DNA of 64,000 nt from Raphanus sativus (taxonomy: Eukaryota; Streptophyta; Magnoliopsida; Brassicales; Brassicaceae). Position 1 is the first letter of the stretch. Every line of letters begins with the position of its first letter. The notes under the pieces were generated by a model, which worked only from the letters and a program-made list of their open reading frames with translations, was not told where the DNA came from and did no database searches. This document shows, one piece after another, positions 23,112 to 34,663 of the stretch. Location: positions 34,261,288 to 34,325,287 of the forward strand of contig NC_079519.1 in NCBI RefSeq assembly GCF_000801105.2, in the 5' to 3' direction. A program made the position numbers and the translations under genes.

Positions 23112-26100
23112 ATGGATATTGACGATGTTAAGATATTGGATCCAGAGCTCTTGCAGCTTCCCGGTTTATCGGTTAAATCAAACCCTCTTATTGCTGAGGA
23201 ACTCTTCTCTCACTGGCTTTCCCTCCCTGATACTGCCCGTTTGGTACCTTTTTTTTTTTTTCATTTCTTTGTTGACAGATTAATTATTACATATGTTTTT
23301 TTTTTAAAACCTAAGGCAGTTCATGTTCATCTGTGTGTGCAACTGCAGGTCAAGTCTTTGATTGATGATTCCAAATCTTCTAGTACACCGGTCAGTATAT
23401 CCAAGAACTGTGCCAACCTCAATATTGCTTGCGGAAGTGCCTTGCCCTCTGTGTTTCTCAACAGCGGCACTCCCCCGCTTTCCCCACGTGGCTCCTCCTC
23501 CGGGTCCCCTCGTTTCTCCAGGCAAAAGACTAGCCCTTTTTCTCTCCACTCTCCTCTCAGATCACTCAGGGAACCTCCTAAGCCCCAACTCATTCCTCAG
23601 GTTCTGTTGTCTTCATCTCTCAAATATATTGATGTCTTGGCATCAATATTTTTGGTTTTTTTTTTCTTTTTTATGTATGCTCACATGTTTGTTAGAGAAT
23701 TAAGACTTTAACCATTAGTGTTCAACACTGTTGTTTGAAACTTCCATGTCTATGCAGTTTTACTTCCAACATGGGCCTCCTCCTGCAAAAGAACTGAAGG
23801 AGCAATGTATATCCATGGTTGATCATCTTTTTAGTGACTATATTGACGGGCTTCGTATTGATGGTGATGTTTCAATTTTCAAACTTTTCTACATCAGTTT
23901 TGTTTTTGTGTAATGAATAGCCTAAACAAACAGTTGGATCTTACAATTACATTTTTTTGCCATTTTCACAACTGCAGAGTTCAAAACCGTTACGAAAGAA
24001 GTCTGCAAGTTGCCTTCTTTTCTGTCTTCTGTTCTTTTTAGAAAGATAGATGTGGATTCCACCGGTATCGTTACAAGGTAACTTATTGTCTACTTATGCG
24101 TAACTACATTAGTTGAGTGTATATACAGAGGTACCCTTATTTATACTCACTTTGCATGCTCAGTTATTTAAAAGTCGTTTGAAAATAACATTTGTAGCTA
24201 AGTAATTTTGGAGTATCTATTCTGTAGGTTTTTAAGGAAATTATGTGTCTTTCAATTAGCCAAGTCTAGATTAATAATCCTCGAAATATGCAGTAGCTAT
24301 AGTGATTCTGTTTAATTTATATCTTTGAGAGTACACCTTATTTTGTTAATGAGAATAATGCTTGCCTCCAGGGATGCATTTATCAAGTACTGGGTTGATG
24401 GACATATGTTGGCAATGGACGTAGCCTCACAGATATATAATATTTTAAGACAGCCAGGCTGCAAGTACCTCAGACAGGTCTGTTTGCGATTCTTTCCCCA
24501 GTTGTTTTAAATCTTCTCTCTTGTTTTCGTTAATCAATTGTCCTAAAGTCTTCCGTCTTTTCTTGGATTTGGGGGTAGGCTGACTTCAAGCCCGTTCTTG
24601 ATGAGCTACTAACAACTCATCCTGGCTTGGAATTCCTGAGGAATACACCTGAATTTCAAGAAAGATATGGTAAGAACTTTGTTGGTTTATGGTATCTAAT
24701 ATTAATTCTGTGGAGATTTTCCATTATTAATAATCTTTTAAACTTATGAAATGACACTTCAATTAATTATATTTAAGGTACATTATGTTTTTATACATCT
24801 TGACTAAATACTATCTTTTCCTGTGCTTGTGTGATTCATCGTTGTGTCTTTTCCTATCTGCCCAGCCGAGACAGTCATCTACAGAATATTTTACTACATA
24901 AACAGATCAGGAACTGGTTGCATTACCCTTAGAGAGCTGAAGCGTGGGAACCTTATTGCTGCTATGCAACAAGTTGATGAAGAAGACGACATCAATAAAG
25001 TTATTAGGTACTTAGTTCTTCTTTTCATTAAATCATAAAGGAGAAGAAGTGTAATGGTAGTTCATGTTGGTACTGAGACAGGAGAGTGTGCATGCTTTGA
25101 CCACTTTTTTCTCTGCTTTTTCAGGTACTTTTCGTATGAACATTTCTACGTTATCTACTGCAGATTTTGGGAACTCGATGGCGACCATGATTTCCTTATT
25201 GATAAGGAAAATCTCCTCAAATATGGTAACCATGCCCTTACCTACAGGATCGTCGACAGAATATTTTCACAGGTTGGCTCCAGATGTTGTTATTGAACAC
25301 TCTTATTCAAGACTTAGAGTCTTGTTAATGTGTTTCTTGATTCACATTGAGGCTATGTCTTCTGAATTTAGGTCCCTAGGAAATTTACAAGCAAAGTGGA
25401 GGGGAAGATGAGTTATGAAGATTTTGCATACTTCATCCTCGCTGAGGAGGATAAGTCTTCTGAGCCTAGTCTTGAGTATTGGTAGACAACATCTCTCCCC
25501 TTCCTTCTCTTTTGTCTAAAAGGAATTGACACTTAGCCATGTGATGTCAAAATAAGATGTTGGCGGCTTTGTATTATTACACCTTGGTGTTGATTTAAAC
25601 AATCTCTGTACTGTAGGTTCAAGTGCATAGACCTGGATGGAGATGGGGTGATGAGTCCTAATGAAATGCAGTTTTTCTATGAAGAGCAGCTGCATCGCAT
25701 GGAATGCATAACCCAGGAACCTGTACTCTTCGAGGATATCCTGTGCCAAATATTCGACATGATTAAACCAGAGGCAAGAGTTCTTTCAAACCATTAACAT
25801 TGTCTTTTTGATATTTTCTTAGATTCCAAACATCAATTTGTTGAGTTGACTTTTTTTTTTTCTTCAGAAGGAGAACTGTATCACACTCAATGATCTGAAA
25901 GCATCAAAACTTTCGAGGAATGTATTCAATATACTCTTTAACCTGAACAAATTCATGGCGTTTGAAACCCGTGACCCCTTTCTCATTCGCCAGGTACACA
26001 GCATAGCTTTTGTCTTAAGTGAAGGTTCTCTCCCTTTGCTTATGAATCCTTGGTGATTCAGTTATAACCTGACTGCTACTAAAAGAGGACAGCTTCGCTT

Positions 26101-26265
26101 TTGTTTTTGTTTTTGTTTTTCATTTCATAGGAGCGGGAAAATCCAACATTGACAGAATGGGACAGGTTTGCGCAGAGAGAGTATGTGAGGTTATCAATGG
26201 AAGAAGATGAAGTCTCGAATGGGAGTGCAGATGTTTGGGATGAACCACTCGAATCTCCATTTTAG
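23112..26265 (+). CDS. PP2A regulatory subunit B''-like, calcium-binding EF-hand protein
   Basis: Twelve exons: 23112-23243, 23349-23600, 23758-23863, 23978-24077, 24372-24477, 24579-24669, 24866-25007, 25125-25272, 25372-25481, 25617-25773, 25868-25993 and 26131-26265, giving 534 residues. It matches the plant B'' (PR72/TON2-related) regulatory subunits of protein phosphatase 2A, which direct the phosphatase to substrates and respond to calcium. EF-hand loops are visible at [25 protein letters not shown] and [12 protein letters not shown]; the last is the most canonical. A Ser/Pro-rich segment near residues 70-125 is a likely phosphorylation region. Intron 10 has a GC donor (GAG|GCAAGA) instead of GT. 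The 3' UTR may contain another intron near 26280-26465. It corresponds to AT5G44090. Confidence 0.9.
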
Positions 26266-27354
26266 TGAAGACTTCATAAGAGGTAACAGTTTCCACACTT
26301 GCTCCACCGTCAATAGTTCCATGAACAGACGCCAAACGTTAAACATTAAAGCTAGTTATCAACAACACAAGATTTTTGCAAACCTCTTTTTATACTCCCG
26401 TTAAAGTTAAGCTATTAATTCCAAAGAAATAAAAATAAAAGGCTTGTTGTTTCCTTTCCTCAAGGTTGGATCTTCTTGGCCGGTAACAGCCTAGGAATCA
26501 GATGTCAGACAACAACGACAGCTGGTCCTTTCAACCTAGAGATTGGCGAGAACGATAACTCTCTGAGGGGAGACTGTGTTGTTTCATAGAGTATTTGTCT
26601 TGCTTAGATTTTCAGGTTGAACTCTTTTTCGGTGTATGTGTATTATAAGTCTGTTTATAAAGCTTTGGGGAACCAAACAACGATGTTTGAAATATGTACA
26701 AAGATATTTCTTTTTTGTGGGGAAAAAAGGAGTACAAATCTTTGAACTTGTTTTTATATGTCCCAAGTTTTTTTTTTTAATATTATTTACGTATTTCGCA
26801 TCCGGATAATTCAGTAGCAGTTTTTTTTTGGTTAAAATTGAGTAGCAATTTTGTGCATATGATATGAATAATAATATTAAGCTGGTTAACAAAAAGGAAC
26901 AAGGAGGATATAGCTTGGCTTTAGAACTAATGGAGACTGCATAGTTTGACTTTCCATCATCGATGAAGCTGCCACGGTGGCAACGGCGGTGCTTGAATGC
27001 TTCGTTCTGCTGCCACGTGTTCTCGCCTCTTGTACATATCACCACGTGTTTGGATCATGAAGCTGTTACAGTTTTCTTTGTCTGAAAGCGTGTTGGCTTG
27101 GGTCATATTATTCTCCTTGTACTTTGCCTTTATGGGCTTCACCAACAATATTAAGCTGGTTGACCAAAAATAGATAAAAAATTTAGTGTTCAACAGTTCC
27201 AAGAGAGTCTTGAATCGTCGAGAAAATCTCTAAAGGCTGTCTTTTCATCTCTCTCTGCTGCGCAAAGGTAAAAAAAGCTTTACTCTATCATAGTGATGGC
27301 TACTAATATACATATTGATTTGTTATTTTTCTGTGAAATGTTAGGGTCTTAGAC
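26266..27354. other. 3' flank of the PP2A gene and upstream region of the F-box gene
   Basis: Contains the PP2A 3' UTR, a micro-insertion at 26813-26852 and a 24-bp word AATATTAAGCTGGTT(A/G)AC... repeated near 26873 and 27147. An intergenic ORF on the minus strand at 26584-27045 has no recognisable domain. Confidence 0.45.
26813..26852 (-). mobile_element. 16-bp micro-insertion with 12-bp TSD
   Basis: AGTAGCAGTTTT and AGTAGCAATTTT (one mismatch) flank a short T-run plus GGTTAAAATTG. On the minus strand this reads CAATTTTAACC plus poly(A). Confidence 0.45.
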
Positions 27355-28919
27355 ATGTTTAAAACCTACAAGAGGAGGAGATTAAAGAAACCTGATCGCT
27401 CAAGGGAAGAAGATAGGTTAAGCAATTTACCAGATGATTTGTTATGTCGTATTCTCTCCGAGCTCCCCACTAAAGATACGATACGCACCCGTCTCTTGTC
27501 AAAGAGATGGACAAACCTTTGGTTAACAGTTCCCGCTTTGGACTTGGATTCAAAGAACTTCGAACACGATGCTTTCCTCTTCGATTTCATAGACGAATTC
27601 GTAGAGTCCAGCGAGGAGGAGCGAGGAGACATCATCAAGAGATTCAAGTTGGTCTACGATGCTTTCGACCATATCCATTCTGATTTCGTGCAGCGGATGG
27701 ATGGTGTGGTTAAACGCAGGGTTTGCCATCTAACCGTTCTGAACCGTGTAGATGGCGAGGAAGCTCTGGTCAGAATGCCTCTCTCGCTTTATTCCTGTGG
27801 AACGCTGGTGGACTTGACTCTCTACAATGTTGTTTTCGATCGTCCCGAAAATGAGTTGGTTTCTTTGCCTTGTCTCAATACCATGCACCTAGAGGCGGTC
27901 AAGTTTGATGGGAATGATATTTTAAAGAGACTCATATCAAGCTGTTCGGTTCTTGAGAAGCTGGTTGTAATTACACATCCCGGTGATTATTTGGAAGTTG
28001 TGTCTGTGCGTTCTAAATCGCTGAAAAGCTTCAAGCTAGAGTCTATGCGTGAAACGTTTGAAGATCATGGTCTTGATCCTAGGGTTGAAATCGATTCTCC
28101 TAGTTTGGAGTATTTGTGTGTGACTGATTACAAACCTAGAAGTTTCTGTATATACAATATCAGTCCTTGTGCAAAGGTAGACGTTGATGTTGTGTTCGAT
28201 GTCGAGTTTGATGATGATGATCCATTGAACAGAACTAGGGTCCATAATTTTCTCAGAGGGTTATCCACAGTCCGTGAAATTGTCATATCTGCTCGAACGT
28301 TAAAGGTAAATAGACAAGGATTGAGATTATATATAACATTAAAGCTTTTAAAGTTGTTTTATATGACATTTTTCTTTCTATCTTGCTATTACTCAGGTCA
28401 TCAAAGTTTTCTCCCAATTTGAACCGTTACCTCAGTTCTCGAACTTGTCTCGCTTGGATGCTTCGTTTGTTGAATCTACTTTGGAGGTGTTGCCAACTTT
28501 TCTTGGCTGCTGTCCAAATCTACAGTCCCTCGTAATGGTAAGGGTCTCATTTGCCTATATGTTTATGTGATTATGTAATTACGTTGAGATTCATATCTGA
28601 ATTTTTTTTTTCTTAGGATTTTGACTGCCTTCCAAAGACAGATAATGAGATAAAACTTTCTTATGTACCTCAATGTTTCATATCATCTCTCGAGTTCGTT
28701 CTGATGATGACACCAATCACAGTCACAGAACCATCGCTTCAAATGAATCTAGCAAAATACTTTGTGAGGAACTGTGGAGTTTTGAAGACGCTGATGGTAA
28801 GTGAGAGTTTTAGTAGCATCATCAAGAAAATCGAAAGGATTCCAAAACGGTCTGGAGGGTGTGAAGTTGTGATGCTAAATCCCTGCGTGGTTGTTCATCA
28901 AACATCCAGTTTGTACTAA
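27355..28919 (+). CDS. F-box/FBD/LRR-repeat protein
   Basis: Three exons: 27355-28305, 28397-28537 and 28617-28919, giving 464 residues. The F-box spans about 20-62 (LSNLPDDLLCRILSELPTKD and LLSKRWTNLW). Degenerate leucine-rich repeats fill the middle (LVDLTLYNVVF, LVSLPCLNTMHLEAVKF, SLEYLCVTDYK). The C-terminal part has the FBD pattern (FVRNCGVLKTLMV, ending CEVVMLNP). Such proteins are substrate receptors of SCF ubiquitin ligases; the substrate is unknown. The family is large and fast-moving in Brassicaceae. I do not recall an F-box gene at this place in the A. thaliana block, so it may be a lineage-specific insertion. All introns are in frame and nothing looks broken. Confidence 0.88.
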
Positions 28920-29135
28920 TTGTTACCAACAGTTTACTCGCTAGTAGTAATCAAGTTTAGTGGGCAGGGCTTAAGGTTTGACCATATTGCACTTGCGTGC
29001 GCCTCTTGGATCCCAGCTCTTTTTTGGATATTGTAACTTGCAGAATACTTGTTTCTTGCTTGTGTAAGTTTAAATCGGAATATTTCCACATTGTTCTAGC
29101 AAATGTAGAGTTTGAGAAACTGGAAATAGATTGAA
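28920..29135. other. Short spacer between the F-box gene and PCS copy B
   Basis: 3' flank of the F-box gene facing the 3' end of the minus-strand pseudogene. The region where the last two PCS exons of copy B would lie shows no match. Confidence 0.45.
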
Positions 29136-30595
29136 TCAAGAGAGAGGAGCAGTGAGGTTTGGTTTGGTTTGCCTTGATTCCTCCTCTACACTAAGATTTG
29201 GTTTTGCGTCCTCTGTTCTTCGGATCTCAGACACCCATTTAATGAATGTGTTGAAGTACGACGGAAGTGACTTGTACACAACTGATAAGATTTTATCAAC
29301 TGCAGTATCTACATGATGTGAGCTTACAAGACGAGGAACATCTTCCTTCAAATACTTGACTATGCTGATCCAACTTTCATCCTTGCAGCTCTGAGAAAGA
29401 AAAAGGAAAAAAACTAAATTTTGTCACTGATCAAGATTTGTTACACTGCAATGTCTGAAGTACCAAAATGCCAATAATATGCACAATGGATAGTTCAACA
29501 TACTTAATGAGTTTTGCTGTTTTAATTTATGAATTAATTAGGCTTTTTTTGTATTTTCTTTCCTTTGTTAGAGTGTTTTTCGTTTTTGCATTAGGGTTAT
29601 ATGATTAACTTGTATCGAAGACCTGTATATAAAAGTTTCTACTGATTAATAAAAAACAGCTTCAGAGAAATAACTTTAATTTCCAAAAGCAAACTAAACC
29701 TAACTATCACTATTCTCATATATAAGTGTTCTCTAAAAGTTTCAGGCTTATCTATGTAAAGAAAGTGACCGAGAAAATTACAACAACAGAAAATGCAAAA
29801 ATAAAGACACAGATAGTAGTAGCAAAACATAAAAGGGAATCTGAATCTCTATAGCATTGGACATACCAGGGTATAAAGCAATCCTGGGTCTTTGTGGAGT
29901 CTAGAAATGAGCATGAACCTGTAACCAAGACATAAAAACATAGTAAAATGCACCAAGGCAAGCATAAATTAAACAAAAACAAAACAAGTGTATATACCCT
30001 CTATGTTTCCCTGTCGACTGATCAATGGTGTCCATGGCTTCCCAAAGAAGTTTAAGAGGAACCCAGTGAGGAGGATACTTGAATCGGGCAACTCAAGAAT
30101 CAAAGCGATATCTCTTGCAGCGTTATAGCCACCTGTAGGTGAAAAGTGACCAGAACACTCAAAAGTTCACAGATTTCGATTACGCTGCAAGAAGTTACCT
30201 GCTTAAGCACTCCTCTATCATATGGCATTTCTCAGAAACCGAGCATTTCACTAGGAATTTTCTGAAATCGTCAATGGTACTCTGACTTGTGCGGAAAGAT
30301 TCCACTTTAGCTCCTGAACAATGAGCCAAATAGACAAGTTTGCCAAATGAAATCCCTTTTTCTTTCACTATCTCAAGTGGCTCGCACCAATCCAACATTA
30401 ATTCATCAACCCACCTCCAAGACCCTATAAAAAGAAAAAGCATAAAACAAAAAAAGGGTCATACTTGCTTGTCTAACAAGTTTCAACTGTGTAGCATGGG
30501 GGTTTGTTTTAGTGCCCACTGTCATGTCATAAGTACCTTTCCATTTCCGGTCAGAATCGATGGAAAGGGCATTCAAGACCACTGAAAGACTACCC
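29136..30595 (-). pseudogene. PCS1: Phytochelatin synthase pseudogene, copy B (truncated)
   Basis: Minus-strand exons resembling plant PCS1, the enzyme that makes phytochelatins from glutathione for Cd and As tolerance: partial exon 2 (30537-~30595), exon 3 (30199-30424), exon 4 (29998-30157), exon 5 (29867-29918) and exon 6 (29136-29390). Exon 1 and the part of exon 2 with catalytic Cys56 are missing. Exon 3 lost 13 bases between two CATATGAT copies. Exon 4 lost one base between 30092 and 30093, within the codon for catalytic Asp180, while the His162 region (GHFSP) remains. Exon 6 keeps long similarity (YLKEDVPRLVSS) and then diverges to a stop, so the Cys-rich C-terminal domain is absent. 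It cannot encode a working synthase. Confidence 0.85.
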
Positions 30596-30658
30596 ACTAT
30601 AACAAAACGCAGTAAAATGATCTAAACCCTAAAGATAGGGGTTATTACAGGTATTATT

Positions 30659-30811
30659 AAAGGTTGATCTATTGGTGCCATCGACACAAACGCAGTAGAA
30701 TGTGGTCCTAGATATTACAGGTATTAATTCCATCTCCGACGACAACTTCAACTGCTAAAACGATGCCAAGAGAACAAGGAGGAGGAGGATCTAAATCCCT
30801 TTCCACTAGGG
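30659..30811 (+). pseudogene. Inverted phytochelatin synthase fragment
   Basis: Plus-strand PCS sequence between the two minus-strand copies. 30659-30708 encodes a piece of the KVDLLVPSTQ exon and is about 90% the inverse of 31003-31054. 30731-30811 encodes the family's last exon, HLRRQLQLLKRCQENKEE, then a stop. The opposite orientation means an inversion or an inverted duplication took place. The duplicated word ATTACAGGTATTA (near 30643 and 30714) borders the first piece. Confidence 0.75.
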
Positions 30812-30849
30812 ATATAACCGTGACTAAATGGAATTGGTATATAAATGAC

Positions 30850-32604
30850 CTCTTCTTGAAGCATAGTTGAGAGGGAAGCCATTAAAATGAGCTGCTTCAT
30901 TTCATGCCTAAGAGCTTGGTCTTTGATCCCTGACCATGTATGTGGAGCTAAAGCCAACAGAAGTACAGTGAACACATCGTTTCCTGCCGGATAATTTGCC
31001 TCTGGACCACATTCACAGTCGTTTTGTGTCGATGGCACCAATAGATCAACCTTTTGTTCACTCCGGTCACACACCACAACACCAGTCACCACCATGCCTT
31101 CCGCCTCACCAGGATCTTGATTGGTGAAAAAATAGTTAACAGTTGAAATTGTTAATTACTAGCTCTAACAGCAACTATAATATTGTAGCGTGATAAGACA
31201 TGTGAAGAGTTTGAACACGTTGACTGAATGGTAAAAAGAAGTCGGCCTACATAGTGACATACCATTGACACATTTCACACAAGTTTCCTGACAACAGAAC
31301 TCTTTTGATGAGCATCCGGATAAGACAGTTTCATGCACTTCTTTCAGCACCACGTGCTGCAGTAGAATTACTATAGAATTAGACATTTAAAAGTCAAGTT
31401 TGCCCAAAGAACAGCGAGGATATCGTTGGAAAATGAGACAAATAAGCATGACCATGTTTTTTTTTCTATGGAAAAGGAATGTTACTACTATTAGAAATTA
31501 CTTACTGTTATTGTGTCTCAAATAATAACTAACAGCTCTATGAAAAAAAAAAAGTGCAATTACATATAGTAAGTACCTTTAAGTCCAGCCTCGATTTCTC
31601 CTCTGCGCTGAGATGTTGGTTTACATCCTCTTACGTTATTCCGTGATCTTAGCCACCCATCTGATGAATTGGTTGAAGTGTGATGGAAGTGACTTGAACA
31701 AAACTGATAAGATCTTTATTTTCCACACTATCTACATACTACATGTTGGTAAATTTGATTCTCAGAATCAGAGCCATATCTCTTTCAGCATTATAGCCAC
31801 CTATAGGTGGAAAGTGACCAGACCAAGTCTGTGATAGTATTCGGTTAGAACACCGATCAAAATGACAAGAAATTTTTCCACAGTTGTGCTGCAGAAGTTA
31901 CCTGCTTAAATACTCCTCTATCATATGATGAGATCATATGGAAATTATCAGAAACTGAGCATTTCACTACTAAATTGCGGGAATCATCAATGGTAGTCTG
32001 ACTTGAGGCGGAAAGTTTCCACTTTAGCTCCTGAACAATGAGCCAATCAGAAAAGTTTTCCAAACGTAATACCCTTTTCTTTCACTATCTCCAGTGGCTC
32101 GCTGCAGTCCAGCATTGATTCATCAAACCACCTCCAAGGCCCTATTGGAAGAAAGTAAACCTCAAAAGCCCTATCTAACCCTAGCAGCCAGCAACGGTAT
32201 ACCTTTCCATTTTCGTCCAGGATCTAATAGAAAGAGCATTTAAGACGGCAGGAAGACTAGCCAAGCCACAATAAGCAGGTTCTGACTGCGTCTGGAAATA
32301 AGAAATCAACTTGAAAAATCCTTCCATTGTTCCTTTTTGAAGCGCTTCATTGAATATTTTCTGCAAAAAAAAAAAAGATTAAAACTCAGATGAAATAGAA
32401 CAGACCAAACAGAAGCAGAATAATATTTTAGACAGTAACTAAAGTATATGTTTGTCTGACCTCTCACTCTTTTAAGACAAGAGGAATTTCTGTTACCCAA
32501 CAAATGTAATTTTGCTTTCTGATCCGTACCTTGCCTTCGGAAGAAGAAAAGTCAATGGCGGGAGGAGAAGGAAGAGATCGCCGGTACACACTCTTCATAG
32601 CCAT
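30850..32604 (-). pseudogene. PCS1: Phytochelatin synthase pseudogene, copy A
   Basis: Minus-strand exons: exon 1 32530-32604 (MAMKSVYRRSLPSPPAIDF), exon 2 32203-32360 (keeps [10 protein letters not shown] with Cys56), exon 3 31902-32141, fused exon 4-6 31577-31828, exon 7 31263-31356 and exon 8 30850-31115. Breaks: an extra base at 32225 in exon 2; a TGA stop where PCS1 has a Cys codon in exon 3, plus a one-base insertion further on (240 bases against an expected 239); a deletion that joins exon 4 to exon 6 right at catalytic Asp180; and an internal deletion in exon 7 removing about 33 residues. The final exon lies inverted at 30731-30811. Exon 8 is well preserved (CECGPEANYPAGND). Corresponds to AT5G44070 (PCS1/CAD1). 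It is not functional as read. Confidence 0.87.
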
Positions 32605-33854
32605 TCTCACATGTTTGTTCGACTGTTTATATTTTGACATAGATCGCGCTGGAAGATTCGGTACTGGATTCGAAAAACAAGGAGACGAAGACTAACAAAC
32701 CACTTTCAGTGTGTTGGAATGCATATGTGAAGGCGGTTATACACGTATATTATGCATAGTGTATACATTATTTTTTTGTCAACGGTATAGTGTAAGACCT
32801 CGATTATTCCTTCTCTCTCCTATCTCTTTCCTCTCTCTCTCAATAGGGTCAAACGTGAAAAACGTGACGGCGGCTGTTAACTTCATCCGGTTCGCTTAGT
32901 CTTGGTCTGATTGGTATTTCTTGTACATTGCATATTTTAAGGTAAGCAGGACATAGCACATGTGAAGCAGATATAAGGGAAGGGAGTCAGTAGGGAGTTC
33001 ATTAAAAAATAGCGCTTACAAAGAAATGTTTTTCTGTCCATTTCGATGGAACAGAATTTGGTTTAATTCAGTTAAAGGAATAACGTTATGTGCGGCTTAG
33101 AGTTCCGATGAGCAAACGGAAATGATGGCGTGGGAGTGTCATTGGTCAAAGTTGGCTCGAGAGTGGGGAGACTTCCTGAACCGGTTGGGTCTTAGGACTC
33201 TGGTTTGTTTAGAGCGTATCGTCACTAATCATAAATTCATAATTATAGGAAAGAAAATAAAAATGAACAATATGTTCTCGAATCATTTGAAATTTACAAG
33301 AAATACTATTTCAGGTCTTGACAAAATATTAGTTAATGTTACGATCTATCCAACTAGTCAAACACGTGTTCCCTTTTAATACTGAATCTAATAAAAATTC
33401 GAGGCTATGACTTACAAAACTTAATATGTTCTGATATAGATTAAAGAAACATGACGTAAAATGATGTCACTCGATATTGGTTTGTGATCTTCTCATTTAT
33501 GCATCTTAAGTTTTTATGTCACATTGATCTGATTATAATTATATGTACGCAGGGCCGGTTCTAGGAAATCTGGATGAAATATTCGCTTATAATCCCTAAT
33601 TTTTTTTTAAAGAATTTGCATAGCATAATTAATCGATAATAATCGACTCAGACGTTAAAAAAAAGATTTGCATAGACATAGGTTGTAAAATTTTTAAAAC
33701 AAATTATTAAAATCTTTACTAAACCGTCTACAATCCTCAAAATTTAAGTACCAACTTTATATGTGTGCAAGCTTGCAAATATGCAATATCCCAAAGTATC
33801 AATGCACAAATTTACGAATGTAAAATATTGGTTGGAGTGGTAGATAAGAGATTA
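32605..33854. other. Intergenic: PCS copy A upstream region
   Basis: Contains the former PCS promoter. There is an 8-bp ATAGTGTA duplication around a T-run at 32756-32794 that may be another micro-insertion, followed by AT-rich DNA. Short ORFs here show no domain. Confidence 0.45.
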
Positions 33855-34663
33855 TATAACATCCTGATTTCCACTGTATGTGAAAAGATTTGTGTGTGAA
33901 AAAATTTAAGAGAATTGATTTGGTTAGTTATATCATCAAAATGTGTTTACATTTTTCATTATATATCCGTTTAGAATTTTAAAGTTAAGTGTATTTGAGA
34001 TGGAGGAATGAAAGGATGGATAACCTATTAGGAAGTGATTAACGATAGCATGTTATTGGAGGTAAAGCACGGAGAAATGTCAAGTGATGATTACAGGATT
34101 AGTAAACAAGACTTTCGAGTGTTAGAAAAATTAACGCAATGCCCGTTATATGCGATAGGGCCAACGGGCCGAATGAACGGACGTGATGGCCTATTAATCG
34201 TAGACAGTCTAATGGTTACAAGTGGTATCAGAGATGGTTAGCCATCTTGATTCTGACCCGAAAGACGTTTTGAGATTTATCGTGGTGTGCAACATGAATA
34301 TTGCACTTTGTGAGTGAGAATAAATTGTAACATCATGATTTTTAGTATATGTAAAAATGTTTAAGAAAAATAATTTAGCTACTTATGTTATACATTCGTT
34401 TAGAAATCTAAAGTTAAACGTATTTGAACTGAAGCAGTAAAATGATGGATAACTTATCGGAAAGTAATTTGCGGGAAAGTGATTCGCGGTGTTATATTAC
34501 CGAGCCCAAAATAGTCAGATGATAATTACATGGTTAGTAAATAATGGTCAGTAAATAATAATTTTGAGTTTTGAAAAAATTAATGTACCGCGTTAGACAG
34601 GATAGGATTCACAGAGACCGAGTAAACGGACGTTGCGTATTAGCAGGCAGTCAGAACATTACA
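33855..34663 (+). mobile_element. TRIM-type miniature LTR retrotransposon
   Basis: An 809-bp element. LTR1 is 33855-34220 and LTR2 is 34326-34663; they share diverged sequence, starting TATAACATCC and TGTAACATCA and ending TTACA. The 105-bp interior holds a primer binding site TGGTATCAGAGATGG (34223-34237), two bases after LTR1 and similar to the plant tRNA-Met site. A purine-rich GAGTGAGAATAAA tract sits just before LTR2. The 5-bp duplication GATTA flanks both sides (33850-33854 and 34664-34668). There is no coding capacity. Confidence 0.85.

Noticed and set aside
26584..27045. 153-codon minus-strand frame downstream of the PP2A gene
   Set aside because: Lys/Asn/Cys-rich random composition over T-runs, overlapping the probable 3' UTR of the neighbour; no domain.
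33122..33379. 85-codon plus-strand frame
   Set aside because: No homology signal, no promoter or splice signals, and a mostly AT-rich second half.
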